A stretch of 64,000 nt of DNA from Pseudeuparius sepicola (Eukaryota; Arthropoda; Insecta; Coleoptera; Anthribidae), in assembly GCA_963920635.1 (NCBI GenBank), contig OY987306.1, forward strand, positions 32,431,453-32,495,452, written 5' to 3'. The notes below the pieces were generated by a model. It searched no databases and was not told the origin of the DNA. It worked only from the letters and a program-made list of their open reading frames with translations. The translations under genes and the position numbers were made by a program. This document shows positions 22,900-32,963 of the stretch, piece after piece. Positions within the stretch are counted from its first letter, which is position 1, and every line of letters starts with the position of its first letter.

Positions 22900-25270
22900 T
22901 TCTGTTTTACAATTAGAAAATGGTAATATCATCGAGGTATACAAGACATTAATTTTGAATGCCTCAGAGAACATTATTCATTACTCTTCGGAAGGTGCTG
23001 GGTGCATTTTCGAGACCAAATGGCATGCTTTTAAATTGATAGTGACCTATGTCTGTAGAAAATGCCGTTTTGGGTATATCTTCTGGTGACATTACTTGGA
23101 ATTTTGACAAAATTTAAACTTTTTATTGTTTTGTTATAATTTAATTTGTAAGAACATTTCTAGAAGGATTTATGGCAATGTCCTTTTATCGCTTTGCGAA
23201 AATGTGGCAACCCTAATAGAAACCGACTGCGAGTTGCCACATCGCCATCTGCTACAGAAAGCTAATTTTCTGATCCCCATAGTGGGCATTGAAAAAAAAC
23301 TCATCCTGTATAATAGCACGAAACGGGTCTGGACTTCTGTTTTACAATTAGAAAATGGTAATATCATCGAGGTATACAAGACATTAATTTTGAAGGCCTC
23401 AGAGAACATTATTCATTACTCTTCGGAAGGTGCTGGGTGCATTTTCGAGACCAAATGGCATGCTTTTAAATTGATAGTGACCTATGTCTGTAGAAAATGC
23501 CGTTTTGGGTATATCTTCTGGTGACATTACTTGGAATTTTGACAAAATTTAAACTTTTTAATGTTTTGTTATAATTTAATTTGTAAGAACATTTCTAGAA
23601 GGATTTATGGCAATGTCCTTCTATCGCTTTGCGAAAATGTGGCAACCCTAATAGAAACCGACTGCGAGTTGCCACATCGCCATCTGCTACAGAAAGCTAA
23701 TTTTCTGATCCCCATAGTGGGCATTGAAAAAAAACTCACCCTGTATAATAGCACGAAACGGGTCTGGACTTCTGTTTTACAATTAGAAAATGGTAATATC
23801 ATCGAGGTATACAAGACATTAATTTTGAATGCCTCAGAGAACATTATTCATTACTCTTCGGAAGGTGCTGGGTGCATTTTCGAGACCAAATGGCATGCTT
23901 TTAAATTGATAGTGACCTATGTCTGTAGAAAATGCCGTTTTGGGTATATCTTCTGGTGACATTACTTGGAATTTTGACAAAATTTAAACTTTTTATTGTT
24001 TTGTTATAATTTAATTTGTAAGAACATTTCTAGAAGGATTTATGGCAATGTCCTTTTATCGCTTTGCGAAAATGTGGCAACCCTAATAGAAACCGACTGC
24101 GAGTTGCCACATCGCCATCTGCTACAGAAAGCTAATTTTCTGATCCCCATAGTGGGCATTGAAAAAAAACTCATCCTGTATAATAGCACGAAACGGGTCT
24201 GGACTTCTGTTTTACAATTAGAAAATGGTAATATCATCGAGGTATACAAGACATTAATTTTGAAGGCCTCAGAGAACATTATTCATTACTCTTCGGAAGG
24301 TGCTGGGTGCATTTTCGAGACCAAATGGCATGCTTTTAAATTGATAGTGACCTATGTCTGTAGAAAATGCCGTTTTGGGTATATCTTCTGGTGACATTAC
24401 TTGGAATTTTGACAAAATTTAAACTTTTTAATGTTTTGTTATAATTTAATTTGTAAGAACATTTCTAGAAGGATTTATGGCAATGTCCTTCTATCGCTTT
24501 GCGAAAATGTGGCAACCCTAATAGAAACCGACTGCGAGTTGCCACATCGCCATCTGCTACAGAAAGCTAATTTTCTGATCCCCATAGTGGGCATTGAAAA
24601 AAAACTCACCCTGTATAATAGCACGAAACGGGTCTGGACTTCTGTTTTACAATTAGAAAATGGTAATATCATCGAGGTATACAAGACATTAATTTTGAAG
24701 GCCTCAGAGAACATTATTCATTACTCTTCGGAAGGTGCTGGGTACATTTTCGAGACCAAATGGCATGCTTTTAAATTGATAGTGACCTATGTCTGTAGAA
24801 AATGCCGTTTTGGGTATATCTTCTGGTGACATTACTTGGAATTTTGACAAAATTTAAACTTTTTAATGTTTTGTTATAATTTAATTTGTAAGAACATTTC
24901 TAGAAGGATTTATGGCAATGTCCTTTTATCGCTTTGCGAAAATGTGGCAACCCTAATAGAAACCGACTGCGAGTTGCCACATCGCCATCTGCTACAGAAA
25001 GCTAATTTTCTGATCCCCATAGTGGGCATTGAAAAAAAACTCACCCTGTATAATAGCACGAAACGGGTCTGGACTTCTGTTTTACAATTAGAAAATGGTA
25101 ATATCATCGAGGTATACAAGACATTAATTTTGAATGCCTCAGAGAACATTATTCATTACTCTTCGGAAGGTGCTGGGTGCATTTTCGAGAACAAATGGCA
25201 TGCTTTTAAATTGATAGTGACCTATGTCTGTAGAAAATGCCGTTTTGGGTATATCTTCTGGTGACATTAC
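22900..25270 (-). pseudogene. Six further copies of the gypsy RT fragment within the array
   Basis: The same roughly 190-bp RT fragment recurs once per 435 bp. YLDDI lies near 22925, 23360, 23795, 24230, 24665 and 25100 on the minus strand. The copies differ at only a handful of sites, including one unit with a changed residue in the MPFGLEN block (25190s) and one with a changed base in the NAPST block (about 24744). They are passengers of tandem amplification, not separate insertions, because the flanking non-RT sequence is repeated with them. Confidence 0.85.
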
Positions 25271-25436
25271 TTGGAATTTTGACAAAATTTAAACTTTTTA
25301 ATGTTTTGTTATAATTTAATTTGTAAGAACATTTCTAGAAGGATTTATGGCAATGTCCTTCTATCGCTTTGCGAAAATGTGGCAACCCTAATAGAAACCG
25401 ACTGCGAGTTGCCACATCGCCATCTGCTACAGAAAG

Positions 25437-25691
25437 GCATCCCGTGTATCGATACCCAGTGATCCCTGCCGACCTCTCGTCCGCAGTGCGTCGGGCCTCA
25501 TCTGTTTCTTCTTCTTCATCCGACACGGGTAATTTCCACCGCCAACTTTGACACACGTACCTTCGGCGAAGCCGTCGGTCCATATCTAATCACGTGACCC
25601 TTGACGAGTAACACGTACCGATGGGCCCTGGCAGTCGAGGCGTACGTGATGGCGTTACCTTCGATTGTTTTTTTTTTAGGTTATGAGAGTA
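25437..25691. other. Unique spacer after the array
   Basis: GC-richer sequence of about 250 bp with no recognised gene. It ends at the target-site copy of the next element. Confidence 0.4.
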
Positions 25692-25839
25692 GTGAGACCA
25701 AAGTCTAGAGAATACTATTATAAGTCGGCTCACTTGACCCGTGTAAACAAGTATTTCCCTCCTGCCCGCTCCCGCTCCCTTCGCCTTAGCCCACGATCGA
25801 TATCCCGCTGAGCGGGCGATTCCGAGCGTCACTTTGTTA

Positions 25840-26472
25840 AGGCCGGTCCACACGCAACGATGTATCGTACGATTTGCATGCGCAAGTAAATCGTTACAGA
25901 TAAATCGTTGCGTGTGGACAGCAGATTTGCACAAAATTTAGAACTGTGTAAAGTTAGACGTCGGAGTTGAAAGTCTGAGCCGAAAAGCATAGATTTGGGA
26001 GATTTGCGCATGCAAATCGTAACGTGTGTACGCTTGTCCGAGATTTGTACATGCAGTTTTTAAGTGCGACGGTAGCTGACTCCTACCTATTTTTAGTCCG
26101 GAAATTATTAAATTAATTAAAACTAAAACAATAACTGATTTATTTTAAATTTGTTAAAAAATATGTCGACCATTTCGCATAATTTTATAATAGAATTCAA
26201 AATTCAATGGTAAAATAGACTTCAATAACTATGCTTTAGACCATCTAGTTCTATTTAAACGTTTCCTGATTTCCCTCTTCCTTTTGACGTTTAAACAAAA
26301 CGTCAAAATACTCCATAAACCCTTCCTCCATGAATATTGTATCAAGCGAAAATTGCAGCTTTACTACGATAAGTTGTTATTATGTGGACGCACTGAATTT
26401 GTAACGATTTATCTGTAACAATTTACTTGCGCATGCAAATTGTACGATACATCGTTGCGTGTGGACCGGCCT
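25840..26472. mobile_element. PIF/Harbinger-type MITE, 633 bp
   Basis: The TIRs of about 69 bp begin AGGCCGGTCCACACGCAACG and are nearly perfect inverses. TTA flanks both sides (25837-25839 and 26473-26475), the 3-bp target preference of PIF/Harbinger elements. It is inserted in the 5' region of the THAP element, between its left end and the start codon. The interior has no recognised frame. Confidence 0.82.
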
Positions 26473-26560
26473 TTACACAGTGTCTCTCGGAACGGTGTGC
26501 TTCGTATTGTACCGGGTGCGCGTAAATTATATCCAACGCCGTTGCTAATTTTGAGTAGTG

Positions 26561-26654
26561 ATGGCTTATCACGGTTCTTATTGCAGTGCGGATGGCTGCA
26601 AAAGCAATGCAAAATCTGTGTGTCCTTTTTTCGAATTCCTAAAGACCCTGAAAG
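26561..26654 (+). pseudogene. THAP domain exon 1 (copy 2), frameshifted
   Basis: ATG at 26561 opens MAYHGSYCSADGCKSNAKSV, with the first two zinc cysteines of a THAP domain. Within the following T-run the frame slips by one base, so that the conserved FRIPKDPER block is in another frame. The donor AG/GTAAGA at 26655 is intact. The start, unlike that of copy 1, is in frame with the cysteine pair. Confidence 0.8.
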
Positions 26655-26867
26655 GTAAGATTTAGTTTGATGTATAATTAAGAAAAATGTCTTAATCAAT
26701 TATATTTCTATAGTCATCGAAATATTATTATATTATTACATGATACTCGTATTATGCATAATATTATATGATATATACATTGTATATTATGTTAAATAAT
26801 ATAAAGGCAACATGTCACAGGTGCGTTTCTTTCTTATAGTTGCAAATAAAAATATTGATAATTGCAG

Positions 26868-27045
26868 ATGTCAGCAATGGAAGAAGGCCTTAGGGTTCGT
26901 AAAGACCATAAATTTGCGAATAGTGCACCTGAAGAGGCACATAAACGTATACAAATTTGTAAGGCACATTTTGATGACCAATCATTCACTTCTAAAAGTA
27001 TATTAACAACTGCTGTTCCATTAAGATTATTACCAAAAGTTTATG
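26868..27045 (+). pseudogene. THAP domain exon 2 (copy 2), frameshifted
   Basis: Following TTGCAG, the frame opens as CQQWKKALGF and then loses one base in a stretch near 26901-26910. The second half (IQICKAHFDDQSF, then TTAVPLRLLPKVYG) is in the neighbouring frame. The C-x2-H zinc ligands and AVP box are recognisable. The exon ends at TATG/GTTAG, a weaker donor than in copies 1 and 3. It is several codons shorter than copy 1 before the AVP box. Confidence 0.8.
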
Positions 27046-27285
27046 GTTAGAGGCATATTCGTATGCGTAATCTGGCAAGCAGAGACAAGTCAACCAAATT
27101 TTGTGAACTAAAAGCCTATGAAGGCAGTTCAGGACCATTTGGCAGTTTGACAGTACCTTCACGATAATTTAATGAATATATAATCAATTTAGAAAATATT
27201 TTCTTAATCAAAATTTAATGACTTATCGGATCAGGATGGCTTAGGTTCCAGCCTACTAAAGGAATGCCGATTAGTAAAATACATA

Positions 27286-27833
27286 TACAGGGTGTTAGTA
27301 AATAAGTGCGACAAACTTTAAGGGGTGATTCTACATGAAAAAATAATGACAGTTTGCTATATAAACGCTATATAAACGCGATGCCCACCTAACTAAAAAT
27401 GTTTTATTCGAGATATTTTTATTTTCATTTGTTGTTTTGATTTATTGTTGCTGTATAGGATAGGTTTTTGATATTGTTGCAATAGAAATTAAAAATACGC
27501 GTTATGTTGTTTTTTTTTTGCATAAAATGGCGGCTCCTGTGAAAAAAAGGTAAGAGAGCTTTTTTGTCACTAATTAAACGAGGATTTTAAAAATAATTTT
27601 TATTTTAAATTATCTCAGTGGCCTATCATTTATTTTCTTAAAAATATAGAGGCCATTACCCCTATGCACGCCACTTATTAACATAAAATTTTTAATCGGG
27701 TGTCAAAAAATGCGCTTTCTAGTCCTCTTAAAACCCACCAAATTTCATTTGAATATCTTAATCCGTTTCAGCGCAATAAATAAATTATCATTTTTTTAAA
27801 ACTTTGACTCCCTGTATATCAGAAACGATATCC
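27286..27833. mobile_element. Mariner-type MITE, 3' truncated
   Basis: It starts TACAGGGTGTTAGTAAATAA and is closely similar to the full-length element at 59134-59840. The terminal 100 bp of the right arm is missing, and it lacks part of the left arm. It is inserted within the THAP element. Confidence 0.8.
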
Positions 27834-28346
27834 GTGTGTAAATTTTTCCCACAAGTATTTGGTTTCTGTGTATACGCGAGTTCGTGTTTACCTACAACCT
27901 TAAATTTGCGAATAGGGAATTAAAAACCCAAAGACAGAATAAATCAAATCCAAAACTTACAATTTTGCAAAACTTGCAAACTATGTAAATATTTTTTTTG
28001 CTCCTAGGTACACACTTATGTATATTTTTACTTATCCTATGTTTAATTAGGTATATCTTGCGTTATTTGAACGGAAAAAGTAAAATACCTGCATTTTTAT
28101 TATACATATTATGCTCCTTATTTTTCCGCTATAGGTACCTATTTCTCCTATTGTGCATAATGAAAAGTCAATATAGAGGTGCCCCCGTATAACTTGGTGC
28201 AACCAGCTTTACGGTGTTTTGGATACTCCACCCTCGTAAATAACGGAGTGGCGAGCTGACTTTAATTTACGACCGGTCGCAAAAGATCGGCGGCTTTTTG
28301 ACGACTTCAAAGGAGTGATCCGACTTACAGTATTCTCTAGACTTTG

Positions 28347-28406
28347 GTAAGACTATGAGAGTTCTCGACCAAACCTGTCGAGACTCTAGAACTCTCATAG
28401 TCTTAC
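28347..28406. repeat. 19-bp perfect inverted repeat beside the THAP element
   Basis: GTAAGACTATGAGAGTTCT at 28347-28365 is exactly inverted at 28388-28406, with a 22-bp loop that itself contains tctcgac paired with gtcgaga. The first seven bases are the right target-site copy of the THAP element. Confidence 0.75.
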
Positions 28407-28871
28407 TACTTACGAGATCCCCAGTGGTGCTCCCAATCAGTGTCAGTTAAACTGATCTGACCGTTCAGAGACACACGTAGTAAAGGAATTCCAGGCGCTA
28501 TTGTCAAAAATAAATTCCCCCCTTGGTGGGATATATCATTTATCAAAAGAAAAATCTCTCCAATAAACCCACACGTTAAAGTTATATCGTCGTGTAATAG
28601 CGGCGTTGGATTCCAAGTAATTGGTGCTTCGGGCGCGTTTTAAAGGTGCGAAATAGTTCCTTTTATACAAATCCAATAAAACTGCTCTGTCGGTTTCGAT
28701 TTATTGCACAAAAATAATATCTAACGATATTTTACAAGGCTGTGCTATTTTAGCACGTAATTAATGCCATTATTTATGTTTCTGTACGGCTGTTTTGAAG
28801 ATATAACCCGGGAAAGACGAAGAGAATTTCTAAAGACGGTTCGTTTTATAGTGAGCCTAACATAATATGAC
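28407..28871. other. Unique spacer between two THAP elements
   Basis: About 460 bp with no repeat partner and no recognised gene. Confidence 0.4.
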
Positions 28872-29265
28872 CAAAGTCTAGAAATACTAAAAGTCGGCTC
28901 ACTTCTTTGATCTCTCGGAAAAGCCGAATTTTTTTTGCGGCCGGTCGTAAATCAGCATCATCCCGCACGCTTGCCAAAGTCTACAAATATTATAATACCT
29001 ATTTGTAGACTTTGGTACAGCATTATTTGTGTAGGTAAGTGTACCGTTAGTTTTTGGTTTTATGTTTTACGTTCATTTCTAATAAAGCCTAACAAAACAT
29101 GGATCAGACAAAAGCATAAATAACAAATAAATATTTAAAGACAAAGAGTTAAAATAATCATACCTACTTTTTCATCCTGTAGTAAATATTTTGATATTTA
29201 AATTATAAACAATACAGAACAAAATATTACGCATACGTATGTACCTACACAAGCATGCGTCTTAC

Positions 29266-29444
29266 CATAAGCTTCTGGCAATAAACTTAATGGGACAGCC
29301 GAGTAGACAGCAGTTTTTACTAAACGTTTTTCGGACGAAGAATGTGCCTTGCAAATTCTTATAGGTTTATATGCTTCTTCAGGTGGAATATTCGCAAATT
29401 TATGTTTTCCGATGAACCCTAAGGCATTCTTCCATTGCTGGCAC
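29266..29444 (-). pseudogene. THAP domain exon 2 (copy 3)
   Basis: The minus strand continues after a GAAG acceptor with the same CQQWKNALGF opening as copy 1, the C-x2-H zinc ligands near RICKAH, and the LLPEAYG end before a GTAAGA donor at 29265. The stretch between the CKAH block and the AVP box is shorter than in copy 1 and partly out of frame. Confidence 0.75.
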
Positions 29445-29571
29445 CTTCAACTTTTCAATATTTTAATATTATATCTATATTATTCTTCAATTAATACCAA
29501 TACCTAAGTATTCAAATGTCACATAAAAATGTCTTAATTTTTGTAGGTAGGTACCTCATACTCAATTTTAC

Positions 29572-29673
29572 CTTTCAGGGTCTTTAGGAAATGAAAAAAG
29601 GCAATATAGTCTTTTGAACCGGTTTTACAAATTTACAGCCATCTGCACTGCAGTAAAAAGCGTTACTAGTCAT
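29572..29673 (-). pseudogene. THAP domain exon 1 (copy 3)
   Basis: On the minus strand ATG at 29673 opens MTSNAFYCSADGCKF, with the cysteine pair in frame. The T-run before the FPKDPER block is one base short, so the frame ends at a TAA before the donor. The donor (AAAG/GTAAA) is intact. Each of the three copies carries a different lesion in this exon. Confidence 0.78.
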
Positions 29674-29924
29674 CACTACAACACAGTGACGGTCGGTCGG
29701 TAATATTTTGCTGTAATATTTTGCGCGCACCCGGTAGAATGCGAACGAACCGCTCTCAGCTACACTGTGTACAGCTTATTTTCTTATACTATAAGATATC
29801 GATCGGCTCGATGAGGAGGGGAGCGGGAGAGGGCAAGAGGGAAACGTTTGTTTACACAAGGCCGAGTGCCCGGACTTATTAGTATATCTCTGGACGCTGG
29901 TTTCAATTTTATTTTATGATTTTT

Positions 29925-30270
29925 AGTACCTATTTGATTCCCGTGTCAGCAAGGTGGTAAAGAAATTTAGTCCGCCATCTTGGGGCGGCCGCCATATTGG
30001 ATTTCGTATGAAGCCATTCACCTTATTGTTTTCTACCCGTCGAGCCCTTTCATTTGATACCCATATTGACAAAAAATACATCATCCGCCATTTTGGAGCG
30101 GCAGCCATTTTGAAAGTATTACAATTGTTGCATATTGTATTGTCACCGGAATTAAAGGTGTATGCAAAATTTCAGCTCAATCGGATGTCAGGAAGTGGTT
30201 TTAATTCAGCCTGCAAGATTGTACCCACACGTCCATACTGACAGGGCAAGTTAAATAAAAGCTTTAAAAA
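29925..30270 (-). repeat. Single-unit relative of the 122-bp minisatellite element
   Basis: Read on the minus strand it begins AAAGCTTTTATTTAACTTGC, as does the element at 34456. It then holds one degenerate minisatellite unit: gagctgaaattttg, then aatatggcggccg and caagatggcggact. The unit is present once rather than twelve times. It gives a likely ancestral form for the array at 34.5-36.0 kb. Confidence 0.7.
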
Positions 30271-31221
30271 ATTAAAAGCCGAGCTTTGGTAATGCCAGGA
30301 AGAAATGGTAGGTGATATCCTTGTAAAACGAACATCCAGTGTTGCCTTGCCGGTCACCTCCGTTCAAAATCCAATAACGAACGAGTGAGATACCATAATT
30401 GATCGTTACACATATGTTCAATCAACTCGCGTTGTAAGGAAACGTGAAGACACAGAACTGTTCGAAGTTCCAAACAGGACCTTGGAAGATGTGCCACATG
30501 TCTTCTTTGAGAATACCAAATTCGTGACCGACTACGTGGATTTCGTTTGCAGAATGGATTTCTGCAGGTCGCAGAATTAATAGTGTATTATTAATGTCTT
30601 GTGTCAAGGCAAAAGCAGGTTGGATAGGGAGGAATTGATACCAATAATACGATTGAAGAAGAAAGATTTAGTGCGAATAAAATAACATAATATGCAGGGA
30701 GGGGGGCTTATATGTATAAATGGTTGACATAAAATGTACAATAGTTACCCATGGAAACGATTGTGCAATGATGAATTTTTCATATGAGGTTTCCTAAGCA
30801 GAAAAGTTTATTCAACAGCTCCACAAAATGTGTATCTAATTGATATAAAAAAAATTAAAATATCTTGAAGTAAGCACCAGCTGAAATGCTGAAGCTGAAA
30901 AGAAGAAATGTTGAAGAATGTGGTTCGGTTTGTTGTGAAAAGTAGCTGTAAATACTAGGTGTTCACTGACCATTTATTGTAATAGTACAATATTTTGTTA
31001 TTTTCTTTTTTAAGATAATTATTGCTATGGCATTAGGTACCTGCTAAGTGTTATGTTAAATTGCAGATATTAAGTATTTTTAATTTAGTTTCATAAATAA
31101 ATAAATTCGATTATAGTTTTCGTATTTTAATGATGATGATTTGACTGAGCCACTTATATAAAAAAATATTATATATTATATTTATAAGCCACCATGTACC
31201 TATTCGATTCGAGAGGCTAGG
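30271..31221. other. Unassigned stretch
   Basis: About 950 bp without a recognised gene or repeat partner. Confidence 0.35.
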
Positions 31222-31223
31222 TA

Positions 31224-31919
31224 GGTCATTGTGGTCATTTAAGTGTGCAACATATGGGATATATGGGATTTTTTTATTAATTGCACAACCAAAATACAAA
31301 TATTGCCGAAATTGGTCCATGTTGGATAATCATATTAGGCGCACTTAGAATGATTGCAAGTCAAACATCATACAGGATTATTTCAGAAAATTCAGCAAAC
31401 TGTTATTAAGAAAAGTTGTCTAGAATTAAAAGTTATGACTAAATACCAAAATATAACCTAAGAATTTTTTAAATTTTTTTGAAAAACTTTGATAATTTTG
31501 CCCAAAATTTTTTTTCATACCTATTCACCATAAACACTTTCACAAATTAATCAAAATGAAATCAATTTCGCAGAACTTTGTTCAAATTCAAGCATATTTG
31601 TAAAATTACCTTAGATTTTTATTTTTTTTAGGGAATCACACACTTCATGTTTGTTGCAACGATATTAAAAAAACTTTACAATTTCGCTAAAAGTCTTTTG
31701 AACAAGGTAAAACATTGGTATTTAAGCATAGCTTTTCTTAATAACATCTTGCTGAATTTTCTGAAATAAGGGTAGATACTTTACTCCGGTACATTTTTTA
31801 TATTTTTTGACCTACCCTGTTATGCTGTTTAACTTGCAACTATTCTAACTGCAACTTTCGGCAGAGTTGGTTGTGCAATTAATAAAAAAATCCCATATGT
31901 TAAACGACCACACTGTATA
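31224..31919. mobile_element. Foldback element V, copy 1
   Basis: The ends CATTGTGGTCATTTAAGTG and its approximate inverse at 31896-31919 (CGACCACACTGTATA) bracket about 700 bp. The arms (about 250 bp) fold back on one another around a centre near 31560. Related halves or copies lie at 45505-45808 and 47928-48632. No protein was recognised. Confidence 0.75.
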
Positions 31920-32746
31920 ATTACAGATTAAAGTAAGGGCGACATCTTGTGTTGAATCTCGAAGTCTTTATGTTTTTCTTCTAATGACAATGACAGTGCA
32001 TTTTGCAAGAAATGAGAAACAAAATGTTGTAATGAGCGGTAGTCTACAGTGTGAAAAAAACTTATTTTGGCTTAATTCTTTTTTGTTTTCATGTTTGTTG
32101 TTGGTCGAACTTTGGTCCTGTCTCCTGTCGAAATATCAAATCAAATAAAACGAGACATTTCAATATATCCGAGAATGTCGCAAATTTGTGAAAAAATTAT
32201 ATATTCGCGTTTGCTGATGTATGTAATTCTACTAAACAACACATATTACCGCGTTCTACTTATTGTTACGTAATGTACAATGGAGAGACAACCATTAAGA
32301 ACTTGCCTCAGTTATTACACAGGACGGTATTCGAAATTTTGTTGTATAAAATATGTATGTAGGTATTGTGCGAGTTATTTTTATACCTACTGACTGAATT
32401 GTTAGATGTAAACACCCTCAGATAAATAACAAAGGATAGAGGGAGTAAGAACAAAAAATAAACAGAACCAACATCTTTTTAAGCGATGCCACGTACTCCT
32501 TTTTACAGCATTTCATTTCAAAATAGACGGGTTTAATAATGGGATTAAATGAAGACACAGCTCCCATAACATTAAATCAACCAATGTAGCTATTAATTCC
32601 TTGCATGTGTCACTGTAATTATATATGCTCATTATCACTTTAATAAAATCGTCAACAGACACTCTACCTCAGTGTGTCATTTTCTGTGATTGTTTACGTG
32701 TGTATTTTTCGTGTTTCCAAGTGTTTTTTTATTAATTTATAACTAA
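31920..32746. other. Unassigned stretch upstream of a THAP-like exon
   Basis: No recognised gene. Sequence near 32680-32740 could be the 5' leader of the following exon, but this is only inferred from position. Confidence 0.35.
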
Positions 32747-32810
32747 ATATTAGTATTTAGGACAATAGTGACTCGCTATTGTGAGTCACTATTGTCCTAA
32801 ATACTAATAT
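32747..32810. repeat. 28-bp perfect palindrome with 8-bp loop
   Basis: The arm 32747-32774 (starting ATATTAGTATTTAGGACAAT) is exactly inverted at 32783-32810. The loop is gctattgt. The arm also contains agtgactc, related to an AP-1-like TGACTC word, which occurs again at 32811-32828. It lies 31 bp upstream of the ATG of a THAP-like exon. Confidence 0.85.
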
Positions 32811-32841
32811 GAGTCACTATTAGTGACTGATTTTGTATACA

Positions 32842-32906
32842 ATGGGACGCAGAAAGTGTATGGTGTGTGGTCAATGTGATATTTCTCAGGTCATAACTTA
32901 TCACAG
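32842..32906 (+). CDS. THAP-like first exon, CxxC type
   Basis: ATG at 32842 opens MGRRKCMVCGQCDISQ and ends with TYHR at a donor CACAG/GTAAAC (32907), phase 2, the same phase as the other THAP first exons here. The C-x2-C pair five residues after the start and the YHR before the donor fit the beginning of a THAP or THAP-like zinc finger. No second exon was recognised before the foldback element at 32964, so the gene is either broken or its next exon lies beyond it. Short length makes this tentative. Confidence 0.5.
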
Positions 32907-32963
32907 GTAAACGCTGTACACCGTAGATAATGTTTGTTTTCTTTGGTAAATTTCCGTTATATG

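Larger units (their letters stand above)
22196..25436. repeat. 435-bp satellite array with captured gypsy reverse transcriptase
   Basis: Six complete 435-bp units run head to tail from 22651 to 25260. A partial unit follows to 25436 and a partial, more divergent unit precedes them (about 22455-22650). A detached piece of the unit is at 22196-22275. Unit junctions (gtgacattacttgg) are at 22651, 23086, 23521, 23956, 24391, 24826 and 25261. Each unit has a 10-bp hairpin (atgtggcaac paired with gttgccacat), a CACCCTGTATAATAG mariner-type word, and about 190 bp of gypsy-type reverse transcriptase on the minus strand. The unit length is a multiple of three, so a 132-codon + strand frame recurs in five units. 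It is antisense to the RT remnant and unlikely to be a gene. Confidence 0.92.
25699..28346 (+). mobile_element. P-like THAP element, copy 2, with nested insertions
   Basis: It begins CAAAGTCTAGAGAATACT and ends AGTATTCTCTAGACTTTG, an 18-bp perfect terminal inverted repeat with CA...TG ends. The flanks GTGAGAC (25692-25698) and GTAAGAC (28347-28353) match at six of seven positions, consistent with a 7-bp target duplication. It contains THAP exons 1 and 2, a Harbinger-type MITE (25840-26472) upstream of the start codon, and a truncated mariner-type MITE (27286-27833). No transposase catalytic domain was found between 27050 and 28150. The right end shares its last 200 bp with copies 1 and 3. Confidence 0.78.
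28872..29899 (-). mobile_element. P-like THAP element, copy 3 (inverted)
   Basis: The left edge is CAAAGTCTAGAAATAC and the right edge reads TATCTCTGGACGCTG, the inverse of the left end of copy 1. It is nearly identical to copy 1 in layout but in the opposite orientation, including the 5' region with a gggagcgggagaggg block. No target duplication could be matched on its flanks. Together with copy 1 it forms an inverted pair 17 kb apart. Confidence 0.75.

Noticed and set aside
23126..25264. Five repeated + strand frames of 132 codons as a tandem gene family
   Set aside because: The opposite strand of the same region encodes recognisable but stop-containing gypsy reverse transcriptase, and two of the frames start only with TTG. 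The frames persist because the unit length is divisible by three and the units are nearly identical.
22651..25436. CRISPR-like or direct-repeat/spacer array
   Set aside because: Whole 435-bp units are repeated without unique spacers and the DNA is clearly eukaryotic in character. The 122-bp array at 34.5 kb fails for the same reason.
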